From: Thermoactinomyces intermedius | GTDB lineage: Bacteria > Bacillota > Bacilli > Thermoactinomycetales > Thermoactinomycetaceae | Length of the DNA stretch: 64,000 nucleotides | Strand: one strand, 5' to 3' | Assembly: GCF_016055025.1 (NCBI RefSeq) | Contig: NZ_JAECVW010000005.1 | Shown here: positions 53,182-61,880 of the stretch, one piece after another | How the letters are laid out: the number at the start of each line of letters is the position of its first letter | How positions within the stretch are numbered: position 1 is the stretch's first letter | Notes under the pieces: generated by a model | What the model was told of the DNA's origin: nothing | The model's database searches: none | Seen by the model: the letters and a program-made list of their open reading frames with translations, nothing else | Translations under genes and position numbers: made by a program

Positions 53182-53924
53182 TTATCATCAAATCGGCCAA
53201 TGAACTCGAACGCATGAGAGAAGCCGGAAAGATCGTATATTTGACACATCAGGAGTTAAAAAAGGCCATTCAGCCCGGGATTACCACCAAAGAGCTTGAC
53301 CGGCTGGCGGAAAAAGTGATTAGCGGATATGGTGCGACGCCTTCCTTTAAGGGGTATAATGGCTTTCCAGGCAGTATCTGCACATCCGTCAACGATGAGT
53401 TGGTACACGGGATTCCTGGAAACCGCGAATTAAAAGAAGGAGATATTATCTCTCTGGATATCGGTGCATGTTATGAAGGATATCACGGAGATTCGGCTTG
53501 GACTTATCCGGTCGGAAAGATCAGTCCGGAAGCGGAAAGATTGTTGAAGGTTACGGAAGAGTCTTTGTATAAAGGACTGGAGCAAGCCAAAGCCGGGGCC
53601 AGAGTGGGTGATATTTCCCATGCCATCCAGACCGTTGCCGAAGAAGCCGGTTTTTCCATCGTACGGGAGTATGTCGGGCATGGTGTGGGCCGGAACTTAC
53701 ATGAAGGTCCGAGCATTCCGAATTACGGGATTCCCGGAAAAGGACCCCGTTTGAAATCCGGAATGACCATTGCGGTCGAGCCGATGGTCAACTATGGAAA
53801 ACGGTTTGTCAAAACACTTGCTGACAATTGGACGGTCGTAACGGCGGATGGTTCTCTCTGCGCGCACTTTGAGCATACCATCGCGATCACAGATGACGGC
53901 TATGAGATTCTGACCAAAGCGTAA
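53178..53924 (+). CDS. map: Methionine aminopeptidase, type I
   Basis: The protein has 248 residues. The five metal ligands are present: Asp in SLDIGACYEGYHGDSAW (two), His in GHGVGRNLHEGP, Glu in IAVEPMV and Glu in HFEHTIAIT. The substrate His is in DELVHGIPG. It removes N-terminal Met from nascent proteins. The ATG overlaps the adk stop (ATGA). Confidence 0.97.
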   Translation: MIIIKSANELERMREAGKIVYLTHQELKKAIQPGITTKELDRLAEKVISGYGATPSFKGYNGFPGSICTSVNDELVHGIPGNRELKEGDIISLDIGACYEGYHGDSAWTYPVGKISPEAERLLKVTEESLYKGLEQAKAGARVGDISHAIQTVAEEAGFSIVREYVGHGVGRNLHEGPSIPNYGIPGKGPRLKSGMTIAVEPMVNYGKRFVKTLADNWTVVTADGSLCAHFEHTIAITDDGYEILTKA

Positions 53925-53939
53925 TCCAGGTGAAGGGTG

Positions 53940-54245
53940 ATGGACGTGACAGATGTGGATTGTCTCCCGAGTCCCGGACAGATTGTACGCATTTTGCGCG
54001 GACGTGATGCAGGGAACTTCGCAATCGTGGTCGGCTGTCAAGAACCGTATTTCGTTCTTCTGGCGGACGGGAACCGGCGAAAGATGGAATGCCCGAAAAA
54101 GAAGAATGTCAAGCACATTCAAGTGACGAATACGATTAATCAGGAGATTGCAGCTGATTTGAAGAAGTATCGTCGAGTGGATAATGCGAAGTTACGATAC
54201 GCCCTGAACCAATATTTGCTCAAGCAGGAGCATAAAGGAGTGTGA
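53940..54245 (+). CDS. KOW-domain RNA-binding protein (L14e-like)
   Basis: The protein has 101 residues from the ATG at 53940; a GTG one codon earlier is an alternative. SPGQIVRILRGRDAGNFAIVVG near 11-32 is a KOW/L14e-like motif, and the C-terminus has a basic helix (ADLKKYRRVDNAKLRYAL). It is a conserved small protein between map and infA in Bacillales; a ribosome-associated role is inferred from its fold and place. Confidence 0.88.
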   Translation: MDVTDVDCLPSPGQIVRILRGRDAGNFAIVVGCQEPYFVLLADGNRRKMECPKKKNVKHIQVTNTINQEIAADLKKYRRVDNAKLRYALNQYLLKQEHKGV

Positions 54246-54249
54246 ATCG

Positions 54250-54468
54250 ATGGCCAAAGAAGATGTGATCGAGGTAGAAGGGATTGTAAAAGAACCTTTA
54301 CCGAATGCGATGTTTCGTGTAGAGTTGGAAAATGGTCATGAAGTTCTGGCCCATGTCTCCGGAAAGATTCGCATGCACTTTATTCGTATTTTGCCGGGAG
54401 ACAAAGTAACTGTTCAACTTTCTCCTTACGATCTATCCCGTGGACGGATCACTTATCGTTACAAGTAA
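54250..54468 (+). CDS. infA: Translation initiation factor IF-1
   Basis: The 72-residue OB-fold protein has AKEDVIEVEGIVKEPLPNAM then FRVELENGHEVLAHVSGKIR and the C-terminal LSPYDLSRGRITYRYK. It binds the 30S A site during initiation. The start is four bases after the previous stop, with AAGGAGTG. Confidence 0.98.
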   Translation: MAKEDVIEVEGIVKEPLPNAMFRVELENGHEVLAHVSGKIRMHFIRILPGDKVTVQLSPYDLSRGRITYRYK

Positions 54469-54517
54469 AGACCTGTGAGCAGTTGCTGAAAGACGCTTAA
54501 GACAGGAGGGTGCTGAA

Positions 54518-54631
54518 ATGAAAGTGAGACCTTCAGTAAAGCCCATTTGCGAAAAATGCAAAGTGATTCGTCGCAAAGGGGCAGTCATGGTAATTTGTGA
54601 AAATCCGAAGCATAAGCAAAAACAAGGTTAA
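54518..54631 (+). CDS. rpmJ: 50S ribosomal protein L36 (zinc form)
   Basis: The protein has 37 residues: KVRPSVKPICEKCKVIRRKG then VMVICENPKHKQKQG. Three Cys and a His (C11, C14, C27, H32) form the zinc site, so this is the C+ form. ACAGGAGGG lies upstream of the ATG. Confidence 0.96.
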   Translation: MKVRPSVKPICEKCKVIRRKGAVMVICENPKHKQKQG

Positions 54632-54649
54632 TGACGGGAGGTGTAAAGT

Positions 54650-55018
54650 ATGGCGCGTATTGCCGGAATCGATTTACCACGTGAAAAACGCGTAGAAATT
54701 GCCCTCACTTATATCTACGGAATCGGTCGTTCCCAATCGAAAAGAATTTTGAAAGAGACGGGGGTCAATCCGGATACCCGGGTTCGTGACCTGACGGAAG
54801 ATGAAGTAGCAAAATTGCGCAGCTTCATTGACAAAAACCTGGTCATCGAAGGGGATCTTCGTCGTGAAGTGGCATTAAACATCAAACGGTTGATCGAGAT
54901 CGGATGTTATCGCGGAATTCGTCATCGTCGCGGGCTGCCTGTTCGCGGTCAAAGCTCCAAAACGAATGCACGCACACGCAAAGGTCCTCGCCGCACTGTA
55001 GCGAACAAGAAAAAATAA
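54650..55018 (+). CDS. rpsM: 30S ribosomal protein S13
   Basis: The protein has 122 residues. RIAGIDLPREKRVEIALTYI and the C-terminal RGLPVRGQSSKTNARTRKG are signatures. The basic tail contacts P-site tRNA. GGGAGG precedes the ATG. Confidence 0.98.
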   Translation: MARIAGIDLPREKRVEIALTYIYGIGRSQSKRILKETGVNPDTRVRDLTEDEVAKLRSFIDKNLVIEGDLRREVALNIKRLIEIGCYRGIRHRRGLPVRGQSSKTNARTRKGPRRTVANKKK

Positions 55019-55039
55019 GAATAGCAAGGAGGGAAAATT

Positions 55040-55438
55040 GTGGCTAAACGTAAAACGACAACCCAACGTGTCAAACGCCGTGCAAGAAAAAACATTGAAG
55101 CCGGTACGGCTCACATTCGTTCCACTTTTAACAACACCATCGTAACGATCACCGACCCGCGCGGAAACACTGTTGCTTGGGCAAGCTCCGGTACGATGGG
55201 ATTCAAAGGTTCCCGTAAAAGCACACCTTTTGCAGCTCAAATGGCTGCGGAACAAGCTGCGAAAGTAGCGATGGAAAACGGAATGAAATCTGTGGATGTT
55301 CTGGTGAAAGGGCCGGGAGCAGGTCGTGAAGCAGCGATTCGTTCTTTGCAAGCGGCAGGTTTGGAAGTAAGTCTGATCAAAGACGTAACACCAATCCCTC
55401 ACAATGGATGTCGTCCGCCGAAACGTCGCCGTGTTTAA
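55040..55438 (+). CDS. rpsK: 30S ribosomal protein S11
   Basis: The protein has 132 residues with a GTG start after AAGGAGGG. AHIRSTFNNTIVTITDPRGN near 24-43 and VTPIPHNGCRPPKRRRV at the C-terminus are conserved. S11 forms part of the 30S platform. Confidence 0.98.
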   Translation: MAKRKTTTQRVKRRARKNIEAGTAHIRSTFNNTIVTITDPRGNTVAWASSGTMGFKGSRKSTPFAAQMAAEQAAKVAMENGMKSVDVLVKGPGAGREAAIRSLQAAGLEVSLIKDVTPIPHNGCRPPKRRRV

Positions 55439-55460
55439 TTTTTGCTTCCAATCTGTTCCA

Positions 55461-55491
55461 TTGTTTATTTATGCATGAGATGGTGTATACT
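55461..55491 (+). promoter_or_regulatory. Possible promoter of rpoA-rplQ
   Basis: TTGTTT (55461-55466) and TATACT (55486-55491) are 19 bases apart in the 145-base gap after rpsK. Spacing and -35 are both imperfect, but such a gap is unusual within this cluster. Confidence 0.45.
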
Positions 55492-55592
55492 GGATAAGAC
55501 TAATTCTTTTATCCTGTTATACTAAATCCGTGCAATCATGAGGTTGGATTTCGCCCGGAACGCGACGTTCTGAAGGAGGGTTTGTGAGCCGT

Positions 55593-56537
55593 ATGATTGA
55601 AATTGAAAAGCCGAAGATCGAAGCTGTGGAGATCAGTGAAGATCATCGATATGGAAAATTTGTGGTGGAACCTCTTGAACGCGGATACGGCACTACCCTG
55701 GGCAACTCTCTGCGCCGTGTCCTGCTCTCTTCATTGCCAGGAGCGGCCGTTAATTCCATCCAGATAGATGGGGTATTGCATGAGTTTTCCACGATTCCCG
55801 GAGTCGTGGAAGATACGACGGAGATTATTTTAAACTTGAAGCAGTTGGCTCTGAAGATTCATTCGGATGAAGAAAAAATCTTGGAGATCGATGTGGAAGG
55901 CCCTGGAGATGTAACCGCAGGCGACATTCGTGCAGACAGCGATGTGGAAATTTTAAACCCGGATTTGCACATTGCCACATTGAGTGATGATGCGCATTTG
56001 CGCATCCGGATGACGGCGAATCGTGGCCGCGGATATGTATCTGCTGATAAAAACAAACGTGAAGATCAACCGATTGGTGTGATTCCGGTCGATTCGATCT
56101 ACACGCCGATTGAACGGGTAAACTATCAAGTGGAGAACACACGGGTTGGACAAGTCACCAACTATGACAAGCTGACATTGGAAGTTTGGTCCGATGGAAG
56201 CTTGAAACCGGACGAGGCGGTAAGCCTTGGTGCGAAAATCCTGAACGAACATCTCATGTTGTTTGTCGGCTTGACGGAAGAAGCAAAAGATGCGGAAATC
56301 ATGGTGGAAAAAGAGGAAGACAAGAAAGAAAAAGTCATGGAAATGACGATCGAAGAGCTCGACCTTTCGGTTCGCTCTTACAACTGTCTGAAACGGGCCG
56401 GCATCAATACGGTTCAGGAACTGACGCAAAAAACGGAAGAAGACATGATGAAAGTGCGTAACCTTGGACGCAAATCTTTGGAAGAAGTACAAAGCAAATT
56501 GGCTGAGCTTGGATTGTCTTTGCGTAAAGAAGACTAA
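55593..56537 (+). CDS. rpoA: RNA polymerase alpha subunit
   Basis: The protein has 314 residues from the ATG at 55593, the typical Bacillus length; a GTG at 55584 is nearer to GAAGGAGGG and cannot be excluded. The N-terminal assembly domain (ERGYGTTLGNSLRRVLLSSL near 27-46) is followed by an acidic linker. The C-terminal domain follows (DLSVRSYNCLKRAGINTVQEL, core at about 247-265), and contacts UP elements and activators. Confidence 0.97.
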   Translation: MIEIEKPKIEAVEISEDHRYGKFVVEPLERGYGTTLGNSLRRVLLSSLPGAAVNSIQIDGVLHEFSTIPGVVEDTTEIILNLKQLALKIHSDEEKILEIDVEGPGDVTAGDIRADSDVEILNPDLHIATLSDDAHLRIRMTANRGRGYVSADKNKREDQPIGVIPVDSIYTPIERVNYQVENTRVGQVTNYDKLTLEVWSDGSLKPDEAVSLGAKILNEHLMLFVGLTEEAKDAEIMVEKEEDKKEKVMEMTIEELDLSVRSYNCLKRAGINTVQELTQKTEEDMMKVRNLGRKSLEEVQSKLAELGLSLRKED

Positions 56538-56560
56538 TCTCTGAAGGGGGAGGGAAAAGC

Positions 56561-56950
56561 ATGGCATACGCAAAACTTGGCAGAAACAGCAGCGCACGCA
56601 AAGCAATGCTTCGTGACTTGGTTACCGATCTGATCATTCACGAACGCATCGAAACCACTGAAGCAAAAGCAAAAGAAGTGCGCTCGATCGTTGAAAAAAT
56701 GATTACGCTCGGAAAGCGCGGCGATTTGCACGCACGTCGTCAAGCCGCTGCCTATGTGCGTACCAATCGTTCTTACACGGTGAAAGAGGGAGAAGAAGTC
56801 ACACATCAAAAAGTGAACGCAGTGAAAAAGCTGTTTGATGAGATTGCTCCCCGTTATGAAGACCGGAATGGTGGTTACACACGCATTCTCAAATTAGGAC
56901 CTCGCCGTGGAGACGGTGCACCCATGGTCTTCCTTGAATTGGTAAAATAA
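56561..56950 (+). CDS. rplQ: 50S ribosomal protein L17
   Basis: The protein has 129 residues: YAKLGRNSSARKAMLRDLVT and TTEAKAKEVRSIVEKMITLG are signatures, with the C-terminal GGYTRILKLGPRRGDGAPM. It lies near the exit tunnel. The ATG follows GAAGGGGGAGGG. A terminator follows. Confidence 0.97.
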   Translation: MAYAKLGRNSSARKAMLRDLVTDLIIHERIETTEAKAKEVRSIVEKMITLGKRGDLHARRQAAAYVRTNRSYTVKEGEEVTHQKVNAVKKLFDEIAPRYEDRNGGYTRILKLGPRRGDGAPMVFLELVK

Positions 56951-56964
56951 TCTTTTTTTGTTGG

Positions 56965-57018
56965 AAAGGGTGAGGCAGGATCCAGCATTTGGTCCTGACG
57001 TTTACCCTTTTTTCTTTT
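56965..57018 (+). terminator. Terminator after rplQ
   Basis: AAAGGGT (56965-56971) pairs with ACCCTTT (57004-57010), enclosing a CAGGA/TCCTG-containing inner helix, followed by TTTTCTTTT. It closes the S10-spc-alpha cluster ahead of ecfA1. Confidence 0.78.
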
Positions 57019-57029
57019 AAGGTGAAAAA

Positions 57030-57869
57030 ATGGAACCGATCATTCAGTATGAACGAGTATGGTTTCGGTATGAACAGGAGTCAGAATCCCCTTGGGTGTT
57101 GAAAGATGTTTCGCTTGCCATTGGTTCCGGGGAATATGTGAGCATTGTCGGAAGTAATGGTTCCGGCAAGTCCACACTTGCCCGGTTGGCAAACGGACTG
57201 TTGCTTCCGGTAAAGGGCCGGGTCCGGGTGGCGGACATGGATACCCGGTCGGAAGAAGATCTGTGGAATATCCGCCGGAAAGTCGGGATGGTTTTTCAAA
57301 ACCCGGATAACCAAATCGTTGCGACATCCGTGGAAGACGATATTGCCTTTGGATTGGAAAATATCGGTGTTTCACGTTCGGAAATGAAAAGCAAAATCGA
57401 TCAAGCGGTGAAAGCGGTCGGACTTCAGGGATTGGAACATGTCCAGCCCCATCACCTTTCGGGCGGACAGAAGCAAAGGTTGGCCATTGCCGGGGTGCTG
57501 GTGTTGGAACCGGATGTGATCATTTTTGATGAATCCACGTCCATGCTTGATCCGGTTGGACGGAAGACGTTGCTCCGTTTGATGCAATCGTTAAATGATC
57601 GTGGAACCACCATTATCCACATCACCCACTCTGCGGAAGAAGCTTTTCTGGCGGATCGTGTGATTGTCATGCATCAGGGAGAATGCAAATTGGATCAGAC
57701 GGTGAAGCAGCTGTACCCCCGGGCCCATAGTTTGAAACAATGGGGTTTGGCGGTTCCGATCGAAGTGGAGTTGAAACACCGGCTTCAGAAAAGAGGCTGG
57801 CCGCTGGGAGAGATCAACGGTAAAGAAGATCTGGTGAGGGAAATATGGAGATTGTTATCCAAAACCTGA
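57030..57869 (+). CDS. ecfA1: ECF transporter ATPase EcfA1
   Basis: The 279-residue ABC ATPase has Walker A GSNGSGKST near 37-45, Q-loop MVFQNPDNQ near 90, signature LSGGQKQRLAIA near 141 and Walker B VIIFDEST near 161. The D-loop and switch His (ITHSAEE) follow. EcfA1 and EcfA2 power the energy-coupling factor shared by vitamin and metal S-components. It overlaps ecfA2 by 25 bases. Confidence 0.96.
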   Translation: MEPIIQYERVWFRYEQESESPWVLKDVSLAIGSGEYVSIVGSNGSGKSTLARLANGLLLPVKGRVRVADMDTRSEEDLWNIRRKVGMVFQNPDNQIVATSVEDDIAFGLENIGVSRSEMKSKIDQAVKAVGLQGLEHVQPHHLSGGQKQRLAIAGVLVLEPDVIIFDESTSMLDPVGRKTLLRLMQSLNDRGTTIIHITHSAEEAFLADRVIVMHQGECKLDQTVKQLYPRAHSLKQWGLAVPIEVELKHRLQKRGWPLGEINGKEDLVREIWRLLSKT

Positions 57870-58708
57870 GCGTGAAATATTTGCCGAATACTCCTTTTGA
57901 GAAAGAAGCTTTGTCCCGGGTTGGCCTTCGCATTCCGAAAGGAAGTTTTGCCGCTGTGGTCGGCGGAACCGGCTCCGGAAAATCGACATTGATCCAGTGT
58001 ATTGCCGGGCTGATCCGCCCCGGTGCGGGACACGTCCGGGTGGGGGATCTGGTGTGGGATGCCCGGGGCCAATCGGGAGCGTCGCTCAGGCGGCATGTCG
58101 GATTGGTTTTTCAATATCCGGAACACCAGTTATTTGCGGAAACCGTGGCGGCCGATATTGCCTTCGGCTTGAAAAACCGGGGGACAGAGGAACCGGAACG
58201 AAGCCGCCGGGTCCGACGGGCCATGGATTTGGTCGGGCTTGCGCCGGAATTATGGGATCGTTCTCCTTTTCATTTAAGCGGCGGACAAATGAGGCGGGTG
58301 GCGATTGCCGGGGTTTTGGCCTTGCAACCGGATATATTGATTCTGGACGAGCCCTCGGCCGGATTGGATCCGAAAGGGGAAGAAGAGCTGTTTGCTTTGC
58401 TCAAAAAGCTTCATCAGCAGGGGAAGACCATCATCTTGGTGACCCATGACATGAATCACGTCGTGCGCTATGCCGATCAGGTATTTGTGCTGGCAGATGG
58501 AAAGCTGGTCTTGTCCGGAACGCCGGAAGAAGTGTTCAGCCAGGAGCAAAAGTGGCAGGAACTTTCTTTGGAATTGCCGCATGTCACGCAGTTGATCCGG
58601 AAAATAAACCGGAAACTGGATCCGCCGCTTCCTTTATCCATTTTCACCTTGGACGCGCTTGAAAAAGCTTTGCAAAAACGGTTTGCTTCCGGGGGGAATT
58701 CACAATGA
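57845..58708 (+). CDS. ecfA2: ECF transporter ATPase EcfA2
   Basis: The 287-residue ABC ATPase has Walker A GGTGSGKST near 40-48, FQYPEHQLF near 90, signature LSGGQMRRVAIA near 143 and Walker B ILILDEPSAGLDP near 163-175, with switch His in VTHDMNH. It pairs with EcfA1. The end overlaps the ecfT start (ATGA). Confidence 0.96.
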   Translation: MEIVIQNLSVKYLPNTPFEKEALSRVGLRIPKGSFAAVVGGTGSGKSTLIQCIAGLIRPGAGHVRVGDLVWDARGQSGASLRRHVGLVFQYPEHQLFAETVAADIAFGLKNRGTEEPERSRRVRRAMDLVGLAPELWDRSPFHLSGGQMRRVAIAGVLALQPDILILDEPSAGLDPKGEEELFALLKKLHQQGKTIILVTHDMNHVVRYADQVFVLADGKLVLSGTPEEVFSQEQKWQELSLELPHVTQLIRKINRKLDPPLPLSIFTLDALEKALQKRFASGGNSQ

Positions 58709-59499
58709 AAGGGTTTGTGGTGGGTTCGTATCTTCCCGGCAATTCCTTTGTTCACCGGCTGGATCCCCGGGCCAAACTGGGATTTGTTTTTGTCTTCATG
58801 CTTTATGTTTTCTTTTTGAAAGCTGTTTTGCCAAGTACCTTGTTCCTGTTGTTCACGCTTGCCGCCGTCCGTGCGGCCAGGATTCCATACAAGCTTTTTT
58901 TCAGCGCACTGAAACCCGTCCTTTGGATTATCCTGTTGTCTTCCTTTTTGCATTTGTGGATGAACAAAGGGGGGGACGTGGTCTTCTCTTTTTCTTTCAT
59001 CACCGTTTATGAAGAGGGCATCCGCCAGGCCGGGATGATCGCCATCCGGCTTTCCTTGCTGGTCGCCATTGCTTCTCTGCTCACGTTTACGACGTCTCCG
59101 ATGGACTTGACGGACGGGATCGAAAAGATTTTGTCTCCGTTTAAAAAATTCGGGGTTCCCGCACATGAGTTGGCTTTGATGATGTCCATTGCACTCCGGT
59201 TCATCCCGACACTGTGGGAGGAAACGGAGAAAATCCGAAAGGCGCAAATGGCGCGCGGAGTGGATTTTGAAGCGGGGAATTTGCTGACCCGGTTGAAAAA
59301 ATATTTTCCGATCCTCATTCCGTTGTTTGTGTCTTCCTTTCGGAGAGCGGAAGATTTGGCGCTGGCCATGGAAGCCAGATGTTACCGGGGAGCGGAAGGG
59401 AGAACGAAATGGCGCCGGCTTCAGCTCACCCCACGGGACGGGTGGCTGGTTGCCGTCCTGATCCTGTTGGGAGGCATTGTGTGGATGTTTGGCCGATAG
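58705..59499 (+). CDS. ecfT: ECF transporter transmembrane subunit EcfT
   Basis: The 264-residue membrane protein has five or more hydrophobic helices and starts with a LDPRAKLGFVFVFM motif typical of CbiQ/EcfT. The two coupling-helix motifs are QMARGVDF near 190 and EARCYRG near 222, close to the family's A-R-G consensus. It links the ATPases to substrate-binding S-components encoded elsewhere. Confidence 0.95.
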   Translation: MKGFVVGSYLPGNSFVHRLDPRAKLGFVFVFMLYVFFLKAVLPSTLFLLFTLAAVRAARIPYKLFFSALKPVLWIILLSSFLHLWMNKGGDVVFSFSFITVYEEGIRQAGMIAIRLSLLVAIASLLTFTTSPMDLTDGIEKILSPFKKFGVPAHELALMMSIALRFIPTLWEETEKIRKAQMARGVDFEAGNLLTRLKKYFPILIPLFVSSFRRAEDLALAMEARCYRGAEGRTKWRRLQLTPRDGWLVAVLILLGGIVWMFGR

Positions 59500-59517
59500 G
59501 GAGGTGCAAAGCCCGGA

Positions 59518-60291
59518 TTGAAAAAGATTAAACTGGTCATCGCTTACGATGGAACGGATTTTTCCGGTTTCCAAAGCCAACCTGGACAAAGAACGATTCA
59601 AGGAACACTGGAAGAAGCATTGCGGAAGATTACCGGAGAGGCGGTTTCGGTTCACGGTTCCGGACGGACCGATGCGGGGGTTCACGCTCTTCACCAGGTT
59701 TGTCATTTTACGACTTCCAGTCCGATCCCGGTTGAAAAATATCCTTATATCTTAAGGCGCACCTTGCCGCGGGATGTATTGGCCCTTTCGGCGGAAGAAG
59801 CCCCCATGGACTTTCATGCCCAAAAAAGCGCAAAGTGGAAAACGTACCGCTACCGGTTGGACTTGAGGCCGATCCCCGATTTGTTTGAGCGCCGGTTTCG
59901 CACCCATGTCCCCGTTTCGCTGGATGTGGAAAAGATGCGGGAAGCGGCGGGTTATCTGGTGGGCACCCATGATTTCACCTCTTTTTGTTCCGCCAAAACC
60001 GAGATCCAGGATAAGGTCCGCACGATTTACCAATGCCGCTTGGAACAGGAGCCGGGCGGATTGGTCATCGAAGTGACCGGCAACGGTTTTCTTTATAACA
60101 TGGTGCGGATTATCGCGGGGACGCTGGTGGAAGTCGGGAAAGGGAGAATCCGGCCGGAAGCGATTCCCGGAATCATTCTGGCAAAGGACCGGCAAAAAGC
60201 GGGGCCCACGTTTCCGCCGGAAGGACTGGTCCTGGTCAAAGTCGGCTATACACCTTGGAAAAATTCCGGTTTCACCGCGTCTTTTTCTTGA
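59518..60291 (+). CDS. truA: tRNA pseudouridine synthase A
   Basis: The protein has 257 residues with a TTG start at 59518; GGGAGGTG lies about 13 bases upstream, so the spacing is long. The catalytic Asp is in SGRTDAGVHA near 51-60, preceded by AYDGTDFSGFQ. It forms pseudouridine at positions 38-40 of tRNAs. It follows ecfT and precedes rplM, as in Bacillus. Confidence 0.96.
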   Translation: MKKIKLVIAYDGTDFSGFQSQPGQRTIQGTLEEALRKITGEAVSVHGSGRTDAGVHALHQVCHFTTSSPIPVEKYPYILRRTLPRDVLALSAEEAPMDFHAQKSAKWKTYRYRLDLRPIPDLFERRFRTHVPVSLDVEKMREAAGYLVGTHDFTSFCSAKTEIQDKVRTIYQCRLEQEPGGLVIEVTGNGFLYNMVRIIAGTLVEVGKGRIRPEAIPGIILAKDRQKAGPTFPPEGLVLVKVGYTPWKNSGFTASFS

Positions 60292-60316
60292 CATCGCACC
60301 TCATTTGCGATATTAT
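60288..60316 (+). promoter_or_regulatory. Sigma-A-type promoter of rplM-rpsI
   Basis: A perfect TTGACA (60288-60293) overlaps the truA stop, and TATTAT (60311-60316) is 17 bases downstream. Transcription should start near 60323. Confidence 0.88.
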
Positions 60317-60324
60317 AACGCTTG

Positions 60325-60445
60325 GTATTTTCCACTCCATGCCCCGGTGGAGTTATGTTCGGCGCAAAATCAGTCACTGATTAATGCTTCTAAAACTTGA
60401 AAATGATTAACGGTTTACCGTTTGTTGATAGAGGAGGGAATACGG
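60325..60445 (+). promoter_or_regulatory. L13 leader RNA, probable
   Basis: The 5' leader of rplM has a clear hairpin ACTCCA (60334-60339)/TGGAGT (60348-60353) with loop TGCCCCGG, followed by a conserved-looking stretch around 60361-60390 (CGGCGCAAAATCAGTCACTG). Structured L13 leaders are known in Bacillales and are thought to bind L13. I assign it by position and hairpin, not by a covariance model. Confidence 0.6.
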
Positions 60446-60883
60446 ATGCGTACCACCTATATGGCGAAACCCAATGAAGTGGAACGGAAGTGGTATGTGG
60501 TTGATGCCAAAGGCAAAACCCTGGGTCGTTTGGCATCGGAAGTTGCAGCATTGCTTCGCGGAAAACATAAGCCTGAGTTTTCCCCGCATGTGGATACCGG
60601 CGATTTCGTGATTGTGATCAATGCAAGTCAAATTGAATTGACCGGTAAAAAATGGACCAAAAAGATCTATTACCGCCATTCCCGTTATCCGGGCGGATTG
60701 AAAGCGACTGCGGCTCACGAAATGCGTGACAAACATCCGGAACGTATGATCGAATTGGCCGTCAAAGGAATGCTTCCGAAAGGAAGCCTTGGTCGCAAGC
60801 AACTCAAAAAATTAAAAGTATATGCAGGTTCCGAGCATCCTCATCAGGCACAACAGCCGGTTGAGTGGGAACTGCGTGGATAA
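60446..60883 (+). CDS. rplM: 50S ribosomal protein L13
   Basis: The protein has 145 residues from the ATG at 60446 after GAGGAGGG. RTTYMAKPNEVERKWYVVDA and GKTLGRLASEVAALLRGK are signatures, and the GMLPKGSLGRKQLKKLKVY segment near 115 is typical. It is an early 50S assembly protein. Confidence 0.97.
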   Translation: MRTTYMAKPNEVERKWYVVDAKGKTLGRLASEVAALLRGKHKPEFSPHVDTGDFVIVINASQIELTGKKWTKKIYYRHSRYPGGLKATAAHEMRDKHPERMIELAVKGMLPKGSLGRKQLKKLKVYAGSEHPHQAQQPVEWELRG

Positions 60884-60901
60884 TAAAAGGAGGTAACCGA
60901 T

Positions 60902-61294
60902 TTGGCACAAGTTCAATTTTACGGAACCGGTCGCCGTAAGGAATCGGTCGCTCGAGTTCGCCTCGTTGCCGGAGATGGACGAATCGTGATCAACGGCCGC
61001 AGCATTGATGAATATTTCGGTCTGGAAACTTTGAAAGCCATTGTTCGCCAACCGTTGGTGCTGACGGATACACAAGATCGTTATGATGTACTGGTCAATG
61101 TTCATGGCGGCGGCTTCACCGGACAAGCCGGAGCGATTCGTCACGGAATTGCACGGGCTTTGTTGAAAGTTGATCCGGAACTTCGTCCAGCTTTGAAAAA
61201 AGCCGGTTTCCTGACACGTGACCCGCGGATGAAAGAGCGTAAAAAATACGGTCTCAAAGGCGCTCGCCGTGCACCCCAATTCTCCAAACGTTAA
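60902..61294 (+). CDS. rpsI: 30S ribosomal protein S9
   Basis: The protein has 130 residues with a TTG start after AAAAGGAGG. QVQFYGTGRRKESVARVRLV, then GGGFTGQAGAIRHGIARAL, and the C-terminal KKYGLKGARRAPQFSKR whose Arg reaches P-site tRNA, are conserved. A terminator follows 24 bases later. Confidence 0.97.
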   Translation: MAQVQFYGTGRRKESVARVRLVAGDGRIVINGRSIDEYFGLETLKAIVRQPLVLTDTQDRYDVLVNVHGGGFTGQAGAIRHGIARALLKVDPELRPALKKAGFLTRDPRMKERKKYGLKGARRAPQFSKR

Positions 61295-61318
61295 GCTTTA
61301 TATTTCAACGTTTTACAA

Positions 61319-61354
61319 AACCCTTTCCCGGACAATTCGGGAAAGGGTTTTTTC
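61319..61354 (+). terminator. Terminator after rpsI
   Basis: A 12-bp perfect stem, AACCCTTTCCCG/CGGGAAAGGGTT, with loop GACAATT is followed by a T run. It closes the rplM-rpsI unit. Confidence 0.95.
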
Positions 61355-61406
61355 CATTCAAACCAAAACAAAAAAACTAATCCTTTATGGATTCAGTGTT
61401 TTTTTG

Positions 61407-61763
61407 TTATGATGTGCGCAAAATCGTTTCCATTGATTTTCCACGTGCCAATTCATCGATCAGCTTATCTAGGTAGCGAATTTCCCGCATCGTTGGTTCT
61501 TCTATGTCTTCCACCCGCACACCGCAAATCACCCCTTTGATCAAAAACCGCGAAGGATTCAATTGAGGAGCTTCCAAAAAGAAGGCCTCAAGGTCTGTTT
61601 GTTTTTCCAAGTGCGCTTCTAATTCTTCTTGGCGGTATCCAGTCAACCAACGGATGATTTCATCGACTTCTTCTTTTGTTCGTCCTTTTTTCTCTGCTTT
61701 TTTTACATACAGGGGATAGATTTTTGAAAAACTCATTTGGTAAATCCGGGGTTTGCTCATCAT
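61407..61763 (-). CDS. DUF2200-family protein
   Basis: The protein has 118 residues and matches the DUF2200 pattern: RIYQMSFSKIYPLYVKKAEKKGRTKEEVD at the N-terminus (described by the YQMSFSKIYP core), then EIIRWLTGY, and the C-terminal IRYLDKLIDELARGK. The function is unknown. The ATG at 61763 has AAGGAG five bases upstream, with a second ATG one codon later. It lies downstream of the nucleosidase-like lipoprotein on the same strand. Confidence 0.85.
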   Translation of the reverse strand: MMSKPRIYQMSFSKIYPLYVKKAEKKGRTKEEVDEIIRWLTGYRQEELEAHLEKQTDLEAFFLEAPQLNPSRFLIKGVICGVRVEDIEEPTMREIRYLDKLIDELARGKSMETILRTS

Positions 61764-61823
61764 GGATTCTCCTTTTGCAATAGGATGGGATATCGGAGGG
61801 AAGTCCGTGTTGGAAACTGAAGA

Positions 61824-61871
61824 GAAAGAGGCCTGTGGGTTTAAAAAGCCAACCCTCCATACGCCTCTTTC
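61824..61871 (-). terminator. Terminator after the nucleosidase-like lipoprotein
   Basis: On the minus strand GAAAGAGGC (complement of 61863-61871) pairs with GCCTCTTTC (complement of 61824-61832). An inner GGGTT/AACCC helix and CTTC after the stem complete it. It lies ten bases after the lipoprotein stop. Confidence 0.6.
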
Positions 61872-61880
61872 ACAACGGGA